Of a DNA stretch of 64,000 nt, positions 43,085 to 51,988 are shown piece after piece; within the stretch, counting starts at the first letter, position 1, and each line of letters starts with the position of its first letter. A program made the position numbers and the translations under genes. Location: assembly GCA_964575845.1 (NCBI GenBank), contig CAZNSX010000003.1, forward strand, positions 62,001-126,000, written 5' to 3'. Source of the DNA: CAZNSX01 sp964575845 (lineage in GTDB: Bacteria; UBA8248; CAZNSX01). The notes below the pieces were generated by a model. It searched no databases, was not told the DNA's origin, and was given only the letters and a program-made list of their open reading frames with translations.

Positions 43085-44068
43085 TCACCCATAAAGAAAA
43101 CAGGCCACCTCATGCCCTTCTTCGACTCCTATGAGCTCTGGCTCTTCCCTGGAGCATAGCTCCATCCTCTTCGGGCAGCGCGGCTGAAAACGGCAGCCGT
43201 GCTCCGGCCATTTCTCCTCGATGAACTTGCCCAAAATGTCGGCGCCGGGCCTTCTGACTCTCGGATTGGCCTCGGGCACCGAATCGATGAGGGCCTTTGT
43301 GTATGGATGGAAGGGATGAGTTATGACATCCTCGGTCTGCCCGATTTCGGCTATGCGGCCCAGGTACATGATCGCTGTCCTATCGCATATGTACCTGATC
43401 GTGCCAAGGTCGTGAGAGATGTAAAGAATGGCGACATCCATTTCCCTTGCGAAGCGCCTCAGAAGATTCAGGATGCCTGCTCTCACCGATACATCCAACA
43501 TGGAAACTGGCTCGTCGGCCACGAGGAGGCTCGGATTGAGAACGATGGCCCTCGCGATTGCCACCCTCTGCCGCTGGCCGCCGCTCAGCTCGTGGGGGAA
43601 GCGCTCGAGGAACTCCTCAGGGGGGAGAAGCTCGGCCGCGCGCAGGGCGGCGAGCGACATTTCCCTTTTCTTCCTCCTGTCGCGGACGCCGTGTATCGTC
43701 AGCGGCTCGGATACGCTGCCCATGACCGTGAAACGGGGGTTCAGAGACTGGTAGGGGTCTTGGAATATGATCTGAACCTTTTTCCGAAAAGCCTTTAGCT
43801 CTTTTCCCCTGAGCGACAAGAGGTCCCTGCCTTCAAATAAAACCTTGCCTTCCCTGGGCTCGCAGAGGCGCAGAATAGTGAACGCGGTAGAGCTCTTGCC
43901 GCAGCCACTTTCTCCCGCCAGCCCGAGAATTTCGCCCCGAGATAGCTCAAAGCTCACTCCGTCCACAGCCCTGACAAAGCTCTCCTCCTTGAAAAGCTGC
44001 GCGAAGATCCCGGTTCGAACAGAGAACCAGACCCTGAGTGAATCAACTCCTAGAAGAGGCTCTGTCAC
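43085..44068 (-). CDS. Oligopeptide-type ABC transporter ATPase (OppF-like)
   Basis: ATPase of a peptide/nickel-type importer. Walker A is GESGCGKSS, the signature LSGGQRQRVAIARA, Walker B LLVADEPVS and the switch His in ISHDLGT. The C-terminal oligopeptide extension has CRFQPRCPKRMELC. The frame extends 57 codons into oppD, but GTG 44068 overlaps the oppD stop (GTGA) and gives 327 aa, the usual OppF size. It is the last gene of the operon. Confidence 0.92.
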   Translation of the reverse strand: MTEPLLGVDSLRVWFSVRTGIFAQLFKEESFVRAVDGVSFELSRGEILGLAGESGCGKSSTAFTILRLCEPREGKVLFEGRDLLSLRGKELKAFRKKVQIIFQDPYQSLNPRFTVMGSVSEPLTIHGVRDRRKKREMSLAALRAAELLPPEEFLERFPHELSGGQRQRVAIARAIVLNPSLLVADEPVSMLDVSVRAGILNLLRRFAREMDVAILYISHDLGTIRYICDRTAIMYLGRIAEIGQTEDVITHPFHPYTKALIDSVPEANPRVRRPGADILGKFIEEKWPEHGCRFQPRCPKRMELCSREEPELIGVEEGHEVACFLYG

Positions 44069-45081
44069 AAGAGGTTCCCTCTTGCCCAAGTCTCCGGCTT
44101 TCTCGCTGCAAGGCGCATCTTTGGGGATCGGAGGAAGAAATGGCAGGCAACCCGATGACCCGGGGATGCCTCTTCCAAACTCGGCTCCTCCTCGGAGCAA
44201 TGCTCCTCTGAGAATGGACAGCGTGGATTGAAGCGACATCCCGGAGGAGGATCTATCAGGCTGGGCGGAACGCCGGGGATAGAGATGATTTCCCTCAGCT
44301 CGCCCCGCACTCCGACAAAACCGTTTTGAAGGCCCATGGTATAGGGATGATGCGGTTCGACCAGAAGGTCTTCTGTCGGCCCGATCTCGACCAGCTTGCC
44401 GGCATACATCACGGCCGTCTTCTGGCAGTGTTCGGCAACTATGCCGATGTCGTGGGTGATGACGATGAGTGAGGTGCGGGTCTTCTTGACAAGGTCGGCC
44501 AGCTGCTTGAGCACCTGGTCCTGAACGATCACGTCGAGGGCGGTTGTCGGCTCATCGGCGATTATCAGAGACGGCCTGAGAGAGAATATTGTGGCTATGA
44601 CAGCCCTCTGGCGCATTCCGCCGCTGAACATATGGGGGTAGTTATCGATGCGCTCGCCCTCCAAACCAACGGAGGCGAAAAGTTCGCCGATCCTTTCGGC
44701 GCTGGCTTCGGTGGACACCTCTTTATGTGCAAGCATGCCTTCTATCATGAAATCCCTTATCCGGTAGACGGGATCGAGTGCGTTCATAGCACTCTGCGGG
44801 ATCATGGCGATCTCCTTCCCGCGCACGGCCCTCATCTCGCCCTGGCTGAGCTTGAGCAGGTCTCTGCCGTTGAAGAAGACCTCTCCCTTTTTGATGGCGG
44901 CGTTTCTCGGCAAGAGCTTGAGTATCGCCTTTCCGGCCGTGGTTTTGCCACAGCCGCTCTCTCCAACGAGCCCTAGGGATTCTCCTTCCTCGAGGGATAA
45001 ACTGATGCCGTCCACGGCCTTCACATCACCGCGCAGAGTCCTATAGCCAACGCGGAGGTCCCTGATATCTAAAATCGTCAT
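44065..45081 (-). CDS. Oligopeptide-type ABC transporter ATPase (OppD-like)
   Basis: Partner ATPase: Walker A GESGCGKTTAGK, Q-loop MIPQSAMNALDP, signature FSGGMRQRAVIA, Walker B LIIADEPTTALD and ITHDIG. The C-terminal GCRFNPRCPFSEEHC is the conserved oligopeptide-transporter cysteine cluster. Its 338 aa match OppD. It begins one base after the oppC stop. Confidence 0.93.
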   Translation of the reverse strand: MTILDIRDLRVGYRTLRGDVKAVDGISLSLEEGESLGLVGESGCGKTTAGKAILKLLPRNAAIKKGEVFFNGRDLLKLSQGEMRAVRGKEIAMIPQSAMNALDPVYRIRDFMIEGMLAHKEVSTEASAERIGELFASVGLEGERIDNYPHMFSGGMRQRAVIATIFSLRPSLIIADEPTTALDVIVQDQVLKQLADLVKKTRTSLIVITHDIGIVAEHCQKTAVMYAGKLVEIGPTEDLLVEPHHPYTMGLQNGFVGVRGELREIISIPGVPPSLIDPPPGCRFNPRCPFSEEHCSEEEPSLEEASPGHRVACHFFLRSPKMRLAARKPETWARGNLL

Positions 45082-45082
45082 A

Positions 45083-45976
45083 TCATCGGGCTCTGAGCCT
45101 GGGATTCGCGACGGCTTCGAAGGTCCGGCCTATTACATAGCAGGAGGCCACGACTAGTATTATGGATAAGCCCGGGGGCACCACCCACCACCAAGCGATC
45201 CGGATCGCGCCCGAACGGAACGCATAATACAGCATCTGCCCCCAACTGATCGCTTCGGGGTCGCCCAGGCCGAGAAATCCCAGGCTCGCCTCGGAGAGTA
45301 TCCCCCAAGCAACCCCGAAGGCCACGTAGAGGAGAGAGAGGGGGAATACGTTGGGAGCGATGTGGATGTAGATGAGCCTGAAGTGTCCCGCGCCGGCAGC
45401 CCTCGCGGCCGAAACGAAGGGCCGCTCCTTGAGAGAGAGCGCCTGGGAGCGGATGACGCGCGCTGAGGTTCGCCAGAGCAGAGTCGTAATCGCAAGGATG
45501 ATGTTCGTGGTGCCGACGCCCATGAGGGAGACGAGCACAATGGCAAAAGGGATGAACGGGATCCCGTAGGCGACATCGGTGAGCCTCATGATGAGATCAT
45601 CGATGTATTTCCCGAAGTAGCCAGATACGAGTCCCACGTTGGTCCCGATGAAGACTATGAAGATGGCAGATATGAAGCCGATGAAGATGGCGATGCGAGA
45701 TCCCGCGATTGTCTGGCTCAGCACGTCCTGTCCCATATTGGTGGTCCCGAACCAAAATTCCCTGGAGGGAGGCAGAAGTCGGGCCAACGAGCCATCGCTT
45801 AAGTAAATGCTCTGCGTCGGAGGATACGGTGTGAGGTGGGGGCCAGCGATCGCCAGAAAGATAAAGAATGACAGGAGAACGCAGGCCGCGAGGCCAACCT
45901 TGTCCTCAAGCAGGGGCCTTACGGCATCAAGGATGAATTCGCGAGGACTCCGTAAGGAGACTCCTTCGTCAGGCAT
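45083..45976 (-). CDS. Oligopeptide-type ABC transporter permease (OppC-like)
   Basis: Inner-membrane permease with six hydrophobic helices. N-terminal LAIAGPHLTPYPP and FGTTNMGQDVLSQTIAGSR are OppC hallmarks. The EAA loop is SAARAAGAGHFRLIYIHIAPN, and GILSEASLGFLGLGDP follows. It is 297 aa and overlaps oppB by 8 nt. Confidence 0.94.
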   Translation of the reverse strand: MPDEGVSLRSPREFILDAVRPLLEDKVGLAACVLLSFFIFLAIAGPHLTPYPPTQSIYLSDGSLARLLPPSREFWFGTTNMGQDVLSQTIAGSRIAIFIGFISAIFIVFIGTNVGLVSGYFGKYIDDLIMRLTDVAYGIPFIPFAIVLVSLMGVGTTNIILAITTLLWRTSARVIRSQALSLKERPFVSAARAAGAGHFRLIYIHIAPNVFPLSLLYVAFGVAWGILSEASLGFLGLGDPEAISWGQMLYYAFRSGAIRIAWWWVVPPGLSIILVVASCYVIGRTFEAVANPRLRAR

Positions 45977-46937
45977 ACTTGATCCTCGGGTCCAAATGGC
46001 TATAGACGATGTCCACGAGAAAATTCATGAGGATGACCATGGTAGACATGATCAGGAAACTGGCCTGGGCCACCGGGTAATCTCTCCTGTCGATGGCTAG
46101 AACCATCTCCCTTCCCATGCCCGGCCAGGCAAAAATGACCTCAAGAAGCACCTGCCCCCCGAACACAAAGCCCACCATGACCGCGACAAACGTAACGACC
46201 GGCAGCAGGGCATTCCTTGCGCAGTGGCGCATGAGGGCCGCCTCGGAGAGTCCTATGGATTCACCGAATTCGAGGAAATCCTCGCCCCTGACCTCGAGCA
46301 TGCTGGTTCGCATCACCATCAGGGGGTCGGCCAGGAAATAGAGCATCGCAGTCGAGAAGGGGAGGAGCATATGGCGGAGGAAATCGACTGAGAAGTATGT
46401 CCAGAACAGATTCGAAGCGGAATATCCGATGCTCCTCATACCGCCCGTCGGAAACAGGTGAAGCCAGTATGTGAATATCATCAAAATGATTATCCCCAGC
46501 CAGAAGATCGGTGTCGAACGGAGAAATAGAGCAATCACGAGGCCGAACCTTTCGCGCCTGGACCCACGCTTCCAGCCGAGATATGTCCCCAGCACGATGC
46601 CCACGCCCACGGCGATGGACATCGCGGTCGCCATCAGCACTATGGTGTTCCACAGGGTCGAGTGAATGGCATCCCATACGGGTCTCCGATAGTAAAATGA
46701 GACCCCAAGGTTCAGGTGGAGAAGATTCTTTAGATAAACGAGATACTGCTGGTAGAGCGGGGCATCGAGTCCCCACTCCACCAGCAGTCGTTGCTGTGCC
46801 GCCTCATCAAGGGTCTGGTCGATCATCATCGCTGTCGGATCCCCCGGCAACATCCTGAAAAGTACGAACACCAGAGAGATCACAACGAGCAGGACAATGA
46901 TCGTCTGGTAGAGACGCCTGACGAGATAGCCGCGCAC
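45969..46937 (-). CDS. Oligopeptide-type ABC transporter permease (OppB-like)
   Basis: Partner permease: the N-terminal helix then FRMLPGDPTAMM and LNLGVSFYYRRPVWDAI, with FGESIGLSEAALMRHCARNALLPVVTF as EAA loop and VLLEVIFAWPGMGRE, all OppB signatures. It has 322 aa and six helices. The start is GTG 46937 after a GGAAGAA site, 45 nt downstream of the binding-protein gene. Confidence 0.94.
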   Translation of the reverse strand: MRGYLVRRLYQTIIVLLVVISLVFVLFRMLPGDPTAMMIDQTLDEAAQQRLLVEWGLDAPLYQQYLVYLKNLLHLNLGVSFYYRRPVWDAIHSTLWNTIVLMATAMSIAVGVGIVLGTYLGWKRGSRRERFGLVIALFLRSTPIFWLGIIILMIFTYWLHLFPTGGMRSIGYSASNLFWTYFSVDFLRHMLLPFSTAMLYFLADPLMVMRTSMLEVRGEDFLEFGESIGLSEAALMRHCARNALLPVVTFVAVMVGFVFGGQVLLEVIFAWPGMGREMVLAIDRRDYPVAQASFLIMSTMVILMNFLVDIVYSHLDPRIKYA

Positions 46938-46982
46938 TTGTCAAAATTCTTCCATGAGCTCCGCCGATACCGGCTCCATGCC

Positions 46983-48644
46983 TCACGCGGGGAAAAGAAG
47001 CTTCCCTTCGGAGTTCCAGCTATAGCCGGCTTTCCTGAGCACTTCCCTCGCCTTGTCTAAATTGTATTCCGGCGCCGGCAGGTTGGGGTTATGCCAGAAC
47101 TTGTTCAAAGGGCTTATGGGCGTATTACTGGCCTCTATTGCCTGACCGGCGAAGAAGTTGATGAATGGCCGCCGATCGAAAGCGTGGTAGACGGCCTTTC
47201 TGAAATTGACATCGTCGAAGGGCTTCTTCCTAATATCCGGCCGCGTCTCATAGACCATATGGCTCGGAGTGTAGCCCACTTTGAGGAACGGAACCTCCTT
47301 GAGGCGTTCTCCTAAAGAGGGGGTGAGCGTATATTGAGTGATATCGATCTCGCCTCGCTCTATTGCCCCAGCCACACCATCGATGCTGGGGATGATCACG
47401 AAGTAGAAGTCATCGAGAGCCGGCGCCGCAAAGTGCTCCTTGTTCGCCTTGAAGTAGATCTCCTGACCTTTGCGCCAGTGCCCGAACTTGAAGGGGCCGC
47501 TCCCTATGGGTCTTGGGTTCTCGTATTCACCGGGATTTTTCACCCCGACGTCCTTCGGGATCTTCTCCCAGATGTGCTTGGGCAGGATGAAGAGCCACGT
47601 GAGCGTGATGAAGAAGAAGGGGGCGAAGGGTTTCACGAGGTGGAAGCGAATGTTCCTGTCCTTCACTTCGACTCTGTCTATGACCGTCATCGCGTGTTTG
47701 AAGAAGGGGAAGTCCCATTCCTTCAGGTAATCAAAGGTGAAGCGGACATCCTCTCCGGTGACGGGCCGTCCATCGTGGAACTTCATCCCTTTCCGAAGGA
47801 CGAGGTCGACGGTCGTGGGGTTTACCACGTCCCAGGATTCGGCCGCCCACGGCTGGGGTTTGAGGTCTGGCCCGATCCGCGCAAAGGGGTCGTAGATGTA
47901 CCGAATGAAGACCTGGTTAGGCGAAAGCGCTGCCGTGAAGGGATTGAGCGTGGTGAATTCAAATTGCAGCCCGCTCCGGAGCGTCTTCCGGTTCGTCTTG
48001 GGCCTCATCTTGAGGTAGCTCCAGATGCTGTAGAGAAGGCCATAGCCGGCCCCCATCATCTCAACAGCACCCTCGAAATCCCTCTTGTTATACGCGCTTA
48101 TCACCACGGGATGCGCCAGCCACCATATCGGATAGTCCGCCGCTGCTATGGCCTGGGCCTCCCAGACGAGCTTTTGCCTCTTGTTACGGTCCATCTCCAT
48201 CTTCTGGGCATCGCAGGCGGCGTCGAACTTGGCCGACCTGTAGTAGCCGTAGTTCCTGCCACCGGGCTTTGCCCGCGCGGAATGCAGGAGTTCCTCGAGA
48301 AAGAAATTTGGGTCGAGCCTGTAGGGTATCGCACCCCAAACGATACTGCTCCAATCGCCATAGTCGTGTTGTTTCAGCGTCTTCGCTACCACAGTGGTGT
48401 TCACGGCAGGGTTTAGCTTGGGTGTTATGCCTATCTTTCTGAGGTCTTGAGCGGCTTTTCTGAAGAATTCTACGACCTCCTGCCAGTTCCCGTAATACAT
48501 GATCGAGATAGGTGGGATGGGTTCTCCCGGCGCCGCTATGGCCTCAGAGGCCATGGTGAGGGTTGCGCCCCCAGCGAGCATCGCCCCTCCGGTGGCCGCA
48601 GCGCCCTGTAGAAATTCGCGTCTTGAAAGCTCCCTTTCGTTCAT
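46983..48644 (-). CDS. Tat-exported ABC solute-binding protein, apparently circularly permuted (SBP_bac_5 family)
   Basis: The 553-aa product starts with a twin-arginine signal (SRREFLQGAAATGGAML, cut near Ala38) behind a GAGGAGGAG site. Residues 39-213 carry what is normally the C-terminal part of family 5 binding proteins: FFRKAAQDLRKIGI, DWSSIVWG, RLDPNFFLEELLHS, SAKFDAACDAQ, QAIAAADYPIWWLAHP. Residues 219-553 then carry the normal N-terminal part: KTLRSGLQFEFTTLNPF, GPDLKPQPWAAESWDV, LRKGMKFHDGRPVTGEDVRF, PIGSGPFKFGHW, FRKAVYHAFDR and DKAREVLRKAGYSW, ending EGKLLFPA. The natural termini seem fused near residues 213-219 (MRPKTNR). The new ends match as one sequence (LLFPA then GEPIPP). The ligand is unknown. 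Confidence 0.88.
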   Translation of the reverse strand: MNERELSRREFLQGAAATGGAMLAGGATLTMASEAIAAPGEPIPPISIMYYGNWQEVVEFFRKAAQDLRKIGITPKLNPAVNTTVVAKTLKQHDYGDWSSIVWGAIPYRLDPNFFLEELLHSARAKPGGRNYGYYRSAKFDAACDAQKMEMDRNKRQKLVWEAQAIAAADYPIWWLAHPVVISAYNKRDFEGAVEMMGAGYGLLYSIWSYLKMRPKTNRKTLRSGLQFEFTTLNPFTAALSPNQVFIRYIYDPFARIGPDLKPQPWAAESWDVVNPTTVDLVLRKGMKFHDGRPVTGEDVRFTFDYLKEWDFPFFKHAMTVIDRVEVKDRNIRFHLVKPFAPFFFITLTWLFILPKHIWEKIPKDVGVKNPGEYENPRPIGSGPFKFGHWRKGQEIYFKANKEHFAAPALDDFYFVIIPSIDGVAGAIERGEIDITQYTLTPSLGERLKEVPFLKVGYTPSHMVYETRPDIRKKPFDDVNFRKAVYHAFDRRPFINFFAGQAIEASNTPISPLNKFWHNPNLPAPEYNLDKAREVLRKAGYSWNSEGKLLFPA

Positions 48645-48663
48645 CCGTTCTCCTCCTCTCCTG

Positions 48664-49554
48664 TTATTTCAGGTGGCTGTCATACCATTCCACGGTCTCC
48701 CTCATGACCATCCCGAAAATCTCTGGATTGACGGGTTCATATACGTCCCCGTGATTGACACCTGGGATGATCACCAGCTTTTTGGGCTCTCCCGCTTTCG
48801 CGTACATGCTCTGAGCCTCCTCCGCGGGCACCATCGAATCTCTTTCGGCGTGAATGAAAAGGACGGCCCTGGGTGATATCAAGTGGACGAGGGCTTCCGG
48901 CTTGAACGTCAGGGCTTCATCGACGTTCTCCAACGGGTAACCTTCTGGGTATTGCTCCTCCGGCCTGTACATCGTTTCAAAAACTCTTGTCATTTGGGGG
49001 CCGGGAGGGCAGAGCTCCGTGTAGGGGAGCCGCTTTGACTGGCCTGTCATGACACGACGGATCCTGTCCTCCTTGAGCTCATCCATGAATTCCATCCACT
49101 GCCAGTGGGCGCGCTTGCTCTTGGCCCATCTCTCCCCATCGGCCGGCCCACCGACCTCAACCACACAGCGCGGCCTCCCGTCTGTGGCCGCGGCGTAAAT
49201 AACTGTGGCTCCGCCGAAACTCAGGCCGAGGAGGCCGATCCTATCGGGGTCGACCTCAGGGCGTTGCTGCATGTAGGTTATGGCGTTAAATATGTCCCTC
49301 ACCTGCTCCATCGGGACGTTGCGTGTCCTGACGCCCTCGCTGTCTCCAAAGCCCCTGTGAAAAAACGTGAGGACAATATATCCATTTTCCGTCAGCCCCC
49401 TAGAAAAGGGCGGCAGATATACATCCCTCCTGCCCGAATACCCGTGGCAGCAAATGATGGCGGGTCGCCTTTCACCCCTCTCGTAATCATCAGGCGTGTA
49501 AAAAGTTCCGGATAGCTTGAGCCAATCGCTATAAAAATGGACTTTCTCCTCCAT
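48664..49554 (-). CDS. Alpha/beta hydrolase (dienelactone/acyl-peptidase type)
   Basis: A 296-aa hydrolase with the full triad context: oxyanion HGYSGRRD, nucleophile elbow GLSFGG, acid in HAERDSMVP and histidine in GVNHGDVY. It has no signal peptide, so it should act in the cytoplasm on something imported or made there. It lies 19 nt upstream of the binding-protein gene and 24 nt after the TPP enzyme, so the three are likely co-transcribed. Esterase, amidase and peptidase activities are all possible. Confidence 0.88.
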   Translation of the reverse strand: MEEKVHFYSDWLKLSGTFYTPDDYERGERRPAIICCHGYSGRRDVYLPPFSRGLTENGYIVLTFFHRGFGDSEGVRTRNVPMEQVRDIFNAITYMQQRPEVDPDRIGLLGLSFGGATVIYAAATDGRPRCVVEVGGPADGERWAKSKRAHWQWMEFMDELKEDRIRRVMTGQSKRLPYTELCPPGPQMTRVFETMYRPEEQYPEGYPLENVDEALTFKPEALVHLISPRAVLFIHAERDSMVPAEEAQSMYAKAGEPKKLVIIPGVNHGDVYEPVNPEIFGMVMRETVEWYDSHLK

Positions 49555-49578
49555 ACGATTCTCCTTTCACAGCTCCTT

Positions 49579-51348
49579 TTATTTGAGTAGCCTCCATCCG
49601 GGGGCTCGAATGCCTTCCCTCCTGTTGACTTCCCTCAAGACCTCTGACGCGAGAGGGGAAAAGATGGTTCCCTTCATGCTCTGCTCACGGTCTATGGCCA
49701 CGTCTACCACTCCAGGTCTCTCTTGTGCGAGGGCCGCAGCTACCGCCTCTGAGACCTCCCCAGGCCTTTCGACCCTCTCCCCGAAGCAGCCGCATGAGCG
49801 GGCGATCGCTGCGAAATCCACATCGATGAAATCGCAGCCGGTTTTCCTCTCTCCCATGCTCTGCCCTGTCATTCCCAAGGAGGAATTGTTCATGATCACG
49901 TAGACCGGTGAGGCCTCATACTGGAGGGCGGTGAGCAGCACGTGCATCTGCATGGCGAAGCCGCCGTCGCCGCACACGCCGACGGAAGGCCGGTCCGGGT
50001 AAAGGATTTTTGCAGTCAGAGCAGCCGGCAGAGACCAGCTCACTCCCCCGAGCCCGCCTGTACCGAAGTAACAGTGAGCGCGTTTCGTTTGGAAAAAATG
50101 ATTCATCCAATGACGATTATTTCCCCCGTCCGTGCATACGATCGTCTCCTCAGGAAGGACTTCCTGAAGCTCCTTGACAACGCGCTGAGGATAGATGGGC
50201 ACGTTCATGGAGTGGAGAACGGGGTTATCAAAGAAAGCCCTTTTTTCTTTCAGTTCTTGAAATTCTCTCATGCGCCTCGGAGGGTCATTTTTCTTATTCA
50301 TGCGATCGATGGCCCCATTCAGCATGCGCAGGGCACAGGCAGCATCTCCGATGAGGGCGACGTCGATGGGGATGGTCCATGACGCGTTCCTCGGGTCGAT
50401 ATCGATTTGGATTATCCTCTGCCTCTTGGGGTCGATGAGCTTCGGGTTTTCGAAGCACGTCTCTTGAGGTTTGAGCCGACAGCCCACGACCAGGATAACA
50501 TCGGCAAATGAAAGGGTATCATTGGCGAAAGGGGTTCCCGTGAAGCCTATGGGACCGGCCGCAAGTGGGTGTGTCTCCGCAATGCTGCTCTTCCCCATAT
50601 AGCTCGTGACCACGGGGGCGCCTAAAGCCTCTGCGATCTCCCTCAGTTCCTCAAAGGCCCTCGATATGCGCAGGCCGTTGCCCGAGAGGATGACGGGCCT
50701 TTCGGCCCTGATCAGCAGCTCTGCCGCCCGCTCTGTTTCTTGCATGGGTGGGCAGGTCTTGGAGGGCATGAGAAAACGCTCTGTGTCATGAATTGCTGGG
50801 AGGCCCTCTTCCTCGAAAGTCCCCCCGATCGCGTTGCTCCTGAAGACACAGACGCAAGGCCCGGGCCTGCCTGAGATGGCATGTTTGAGCGCGAGCTGAA
50901 CACCAAGAACAGCTTCTCTGGGATAATGGGCTACCGTGACGTACTTCGTATTGTTCTTGAAGATCCCTTCGACATCAAATGCCCCGTATTCCCCCGTTCC
51001 CGCCTGCATGGGTGAATGTATGGAAAAAGGGCCGAAGTCTGAAGTCTCAGTGAGGACGAGCATCGGCGTGCTCGCCAGGAAGGCCTCCAGAACTCCGAAA
51101 AGACCTGTGGACCCCGCAAATCCTCCCTGAGCCGCAAACACACCTGGTCTGCCTGTGAGCTTGCCGTACATCTCCGCCATGCACGAGGCCGCCTGCTCAT
51201 CTCTGGCAACGATCGGCCTGAGCCCATCTTGCCTGTCGTACATCGCATCGTAGATATTGATCACGAAACCGCCAGGGACCCCGAATAAATGTGTGATTCC
51301 AGCATCTATTAGAATATCAACGACCTTCTCCGCCGCGTGTATTTCCAA
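49579..51348 (-). CDS. TPP-dependent enzyme, acetolactate synthase/2-oxoacid decarboxylase-like, unknown substrate
   Basis: A three-domain TPP enzyme of 589 aa. The catalytic Glu51 lies in ARDEQAAS, the loop is FGVPGGFVINIYDAM, and the Mg-TPP motif is GVCGDGGFAMQMH with MNNSSLGM after it. It lacks the AHAS signatures RFDDRVTG and VRQWQ present in the two IlvB copies here, and no small subunit accompanies it, so another carboligase or decarboxylase is likely. The start is TTG 51348 with AAGGAG 7 nt upstream. It is the first gene of the cassette. Confidence 0.85.
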   Translation of the reverse strand: MEIHAAEKVVDILIDAGITHLFGVPGGFVINIYDAMYDRQDGLRPIVARDEQAASCMAEMYGKLTGRPGVFAAQGGFAGSTGLFGVLEAFLASTPMLVLTETSDFGPFSIHSPMQAGTGEYGAFDVEGIFKNNTKYVTVAHYPREAVLGVQLALKHAISGRPGPCVCVFRSNAIGGTFEEEGLPAIHDTERFLMPSKTCPPMQETERAAELLIRAERPVILSGNGLRISRAFEELREIAEALGAPVVTSYMGKSSIAETHPLAAGPIGFTGTPFANDTLSFADVILVVGCRLKPQETCFENPKLIDPKRQRIIQIDIDPRNASWTIPIDVALIGDAACALRMLNGAIDRMNKKNDPPRRMREFQELKEKRAFFDNPVLHSMNVPIYPQRVVKELQEVLPEETIVCTDGGNNRHWMNHFFQTKRAHCYFGTGGLGGVSWSLPAALTAKILYPDRPSVGVCGDGGFAMQMHVLLTALQYEASPVYVIMNNSSLGMTGQSMGERKTGCDFIDVDFAAIARSCGCFGERVERPGEVSEAVAAALAQERPGVVDVAIDREQSMKGTIFSPLASEVLREVNRREGIRAPGWRLLK

Positions 51349-51892
51349 TTCTTCGCTCCTTTATGGGATGGAAAAAGCCGAATTTTGGTCACCTCAGTTT
51401 AGCCAGCAGGCATTTCCTCCTGGCAAGTGCCGTTGAATCCCCCATGATCAACCTCACCATAGATAAGAACTTGGGAGGCTGTAAGCAGCCACTGAATTCA
51501 CCAACAGGAATCTCCCCACGGATTCTTAACTCTCCATTGCCGGCCCGATGCCAGACGCCCATCGCGGTGCCTGAGTTGTAGGCGGGTCGCTCCCGCAGTC
51601 TTATATGAAAGAGACAAAAGGCGGAGGAGCTGACTGCGGAAGAATGGGAGAAGGTCGAGAATACTCCCCCAGGAAGGTAAATGCCCTGCCACGGTGAGCC
51701 GTTATCACCCGCGGAAGGCCGCTTCGAACCTGGCATGGAGTACGGTACGGACGAATCGCCCTCCTTCATCTCCAGCACCATTTGTTAGAAGATCGGAAGG
51801 CAGGGAATGAGCTCCTACCCACTTAAATACTGAAACTGCCCAACTCTGTCAATCAAAACCTAAGGCCTTCTTCAATTCATGCGCGCGTTCCC
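51349..51892. other. Gene-poor stretch with a possible mobile-element remnant
   Basis: No gene can be named here. A minus-strand frame (51389-51781, 130 codons) ends in a peptide that looks protein-like (GELRIRGEIPVGEFSG then PPKFLSMVRLIMGDSTALAR), and an overlapping plus-strand frame (51363-51581) is open too. Neither matches a family I know. The rest is AT-richer leader sequence of the activator gene. Confidence 0.35.
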
Positions 51893-51923
51893 TTGGCCGA
51901 ATATCAAGCACCAAGAATTGATT

Positions 51924-51951
51924 TTGACAAGAGGTGCTTTCTTAATATAGA
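51924..51951 (+). promoter_or_regulatory. sigma-70 promoter of the FleQ/FlrA-like activator
   Basis: A perfect TTGACA (51924-51929), a 16-nt spacer and TATAGA (51946-51951). Transcription would start near 51958, about 31 nt before the chosen ATG. Confidence 0.6.
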
Positions 51952-51964
51952 ATTTAAACTGTCC

Positions 51965-51978
51965 GTCAGCCTTTTGAC
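51965..51978 (+). promoter_or_regulatory. FleQ-box-like dyad in the activator leader
   Basis: GTCAGCCTTTTGAC has the 5-4-5 arrangement of the FleQ site (GTCAA, four bases, TTGAC) with one mismatch. It lies between the predicted start site and the AAAGGAG ribosome site, a position suited to autoregulation. Confidence 0.45.
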
Positions 51979-51988
51979 TAAAGGAGCA

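Larger units (their letters stand above)
42650..51800. mobile_element. Putative genomic island at a split tRNA-Glu (boundaries tentative)
   Basis: The left edge is the truncated tRNA-Glu with a frameshifted HTH pseudogene. The interior is one minus-strand cassette of uptake and catabolic genes that interrupts housekeeping loci. The right edge would lie in the gene-poor 51.35-51.9 kb stretch. No integrase, direct repeat or tRNA-Glu 3' half was found, so the island is inferred from context and its right limit is a guess. Confidence 0.35.

Noticed and set aside
47334..48416. 360-codon plus-strand frame opposite the binding-protein gene
   Set aside because: The minus-strand frame has a signal peptide, ribosome site and family motifs; this one has none.
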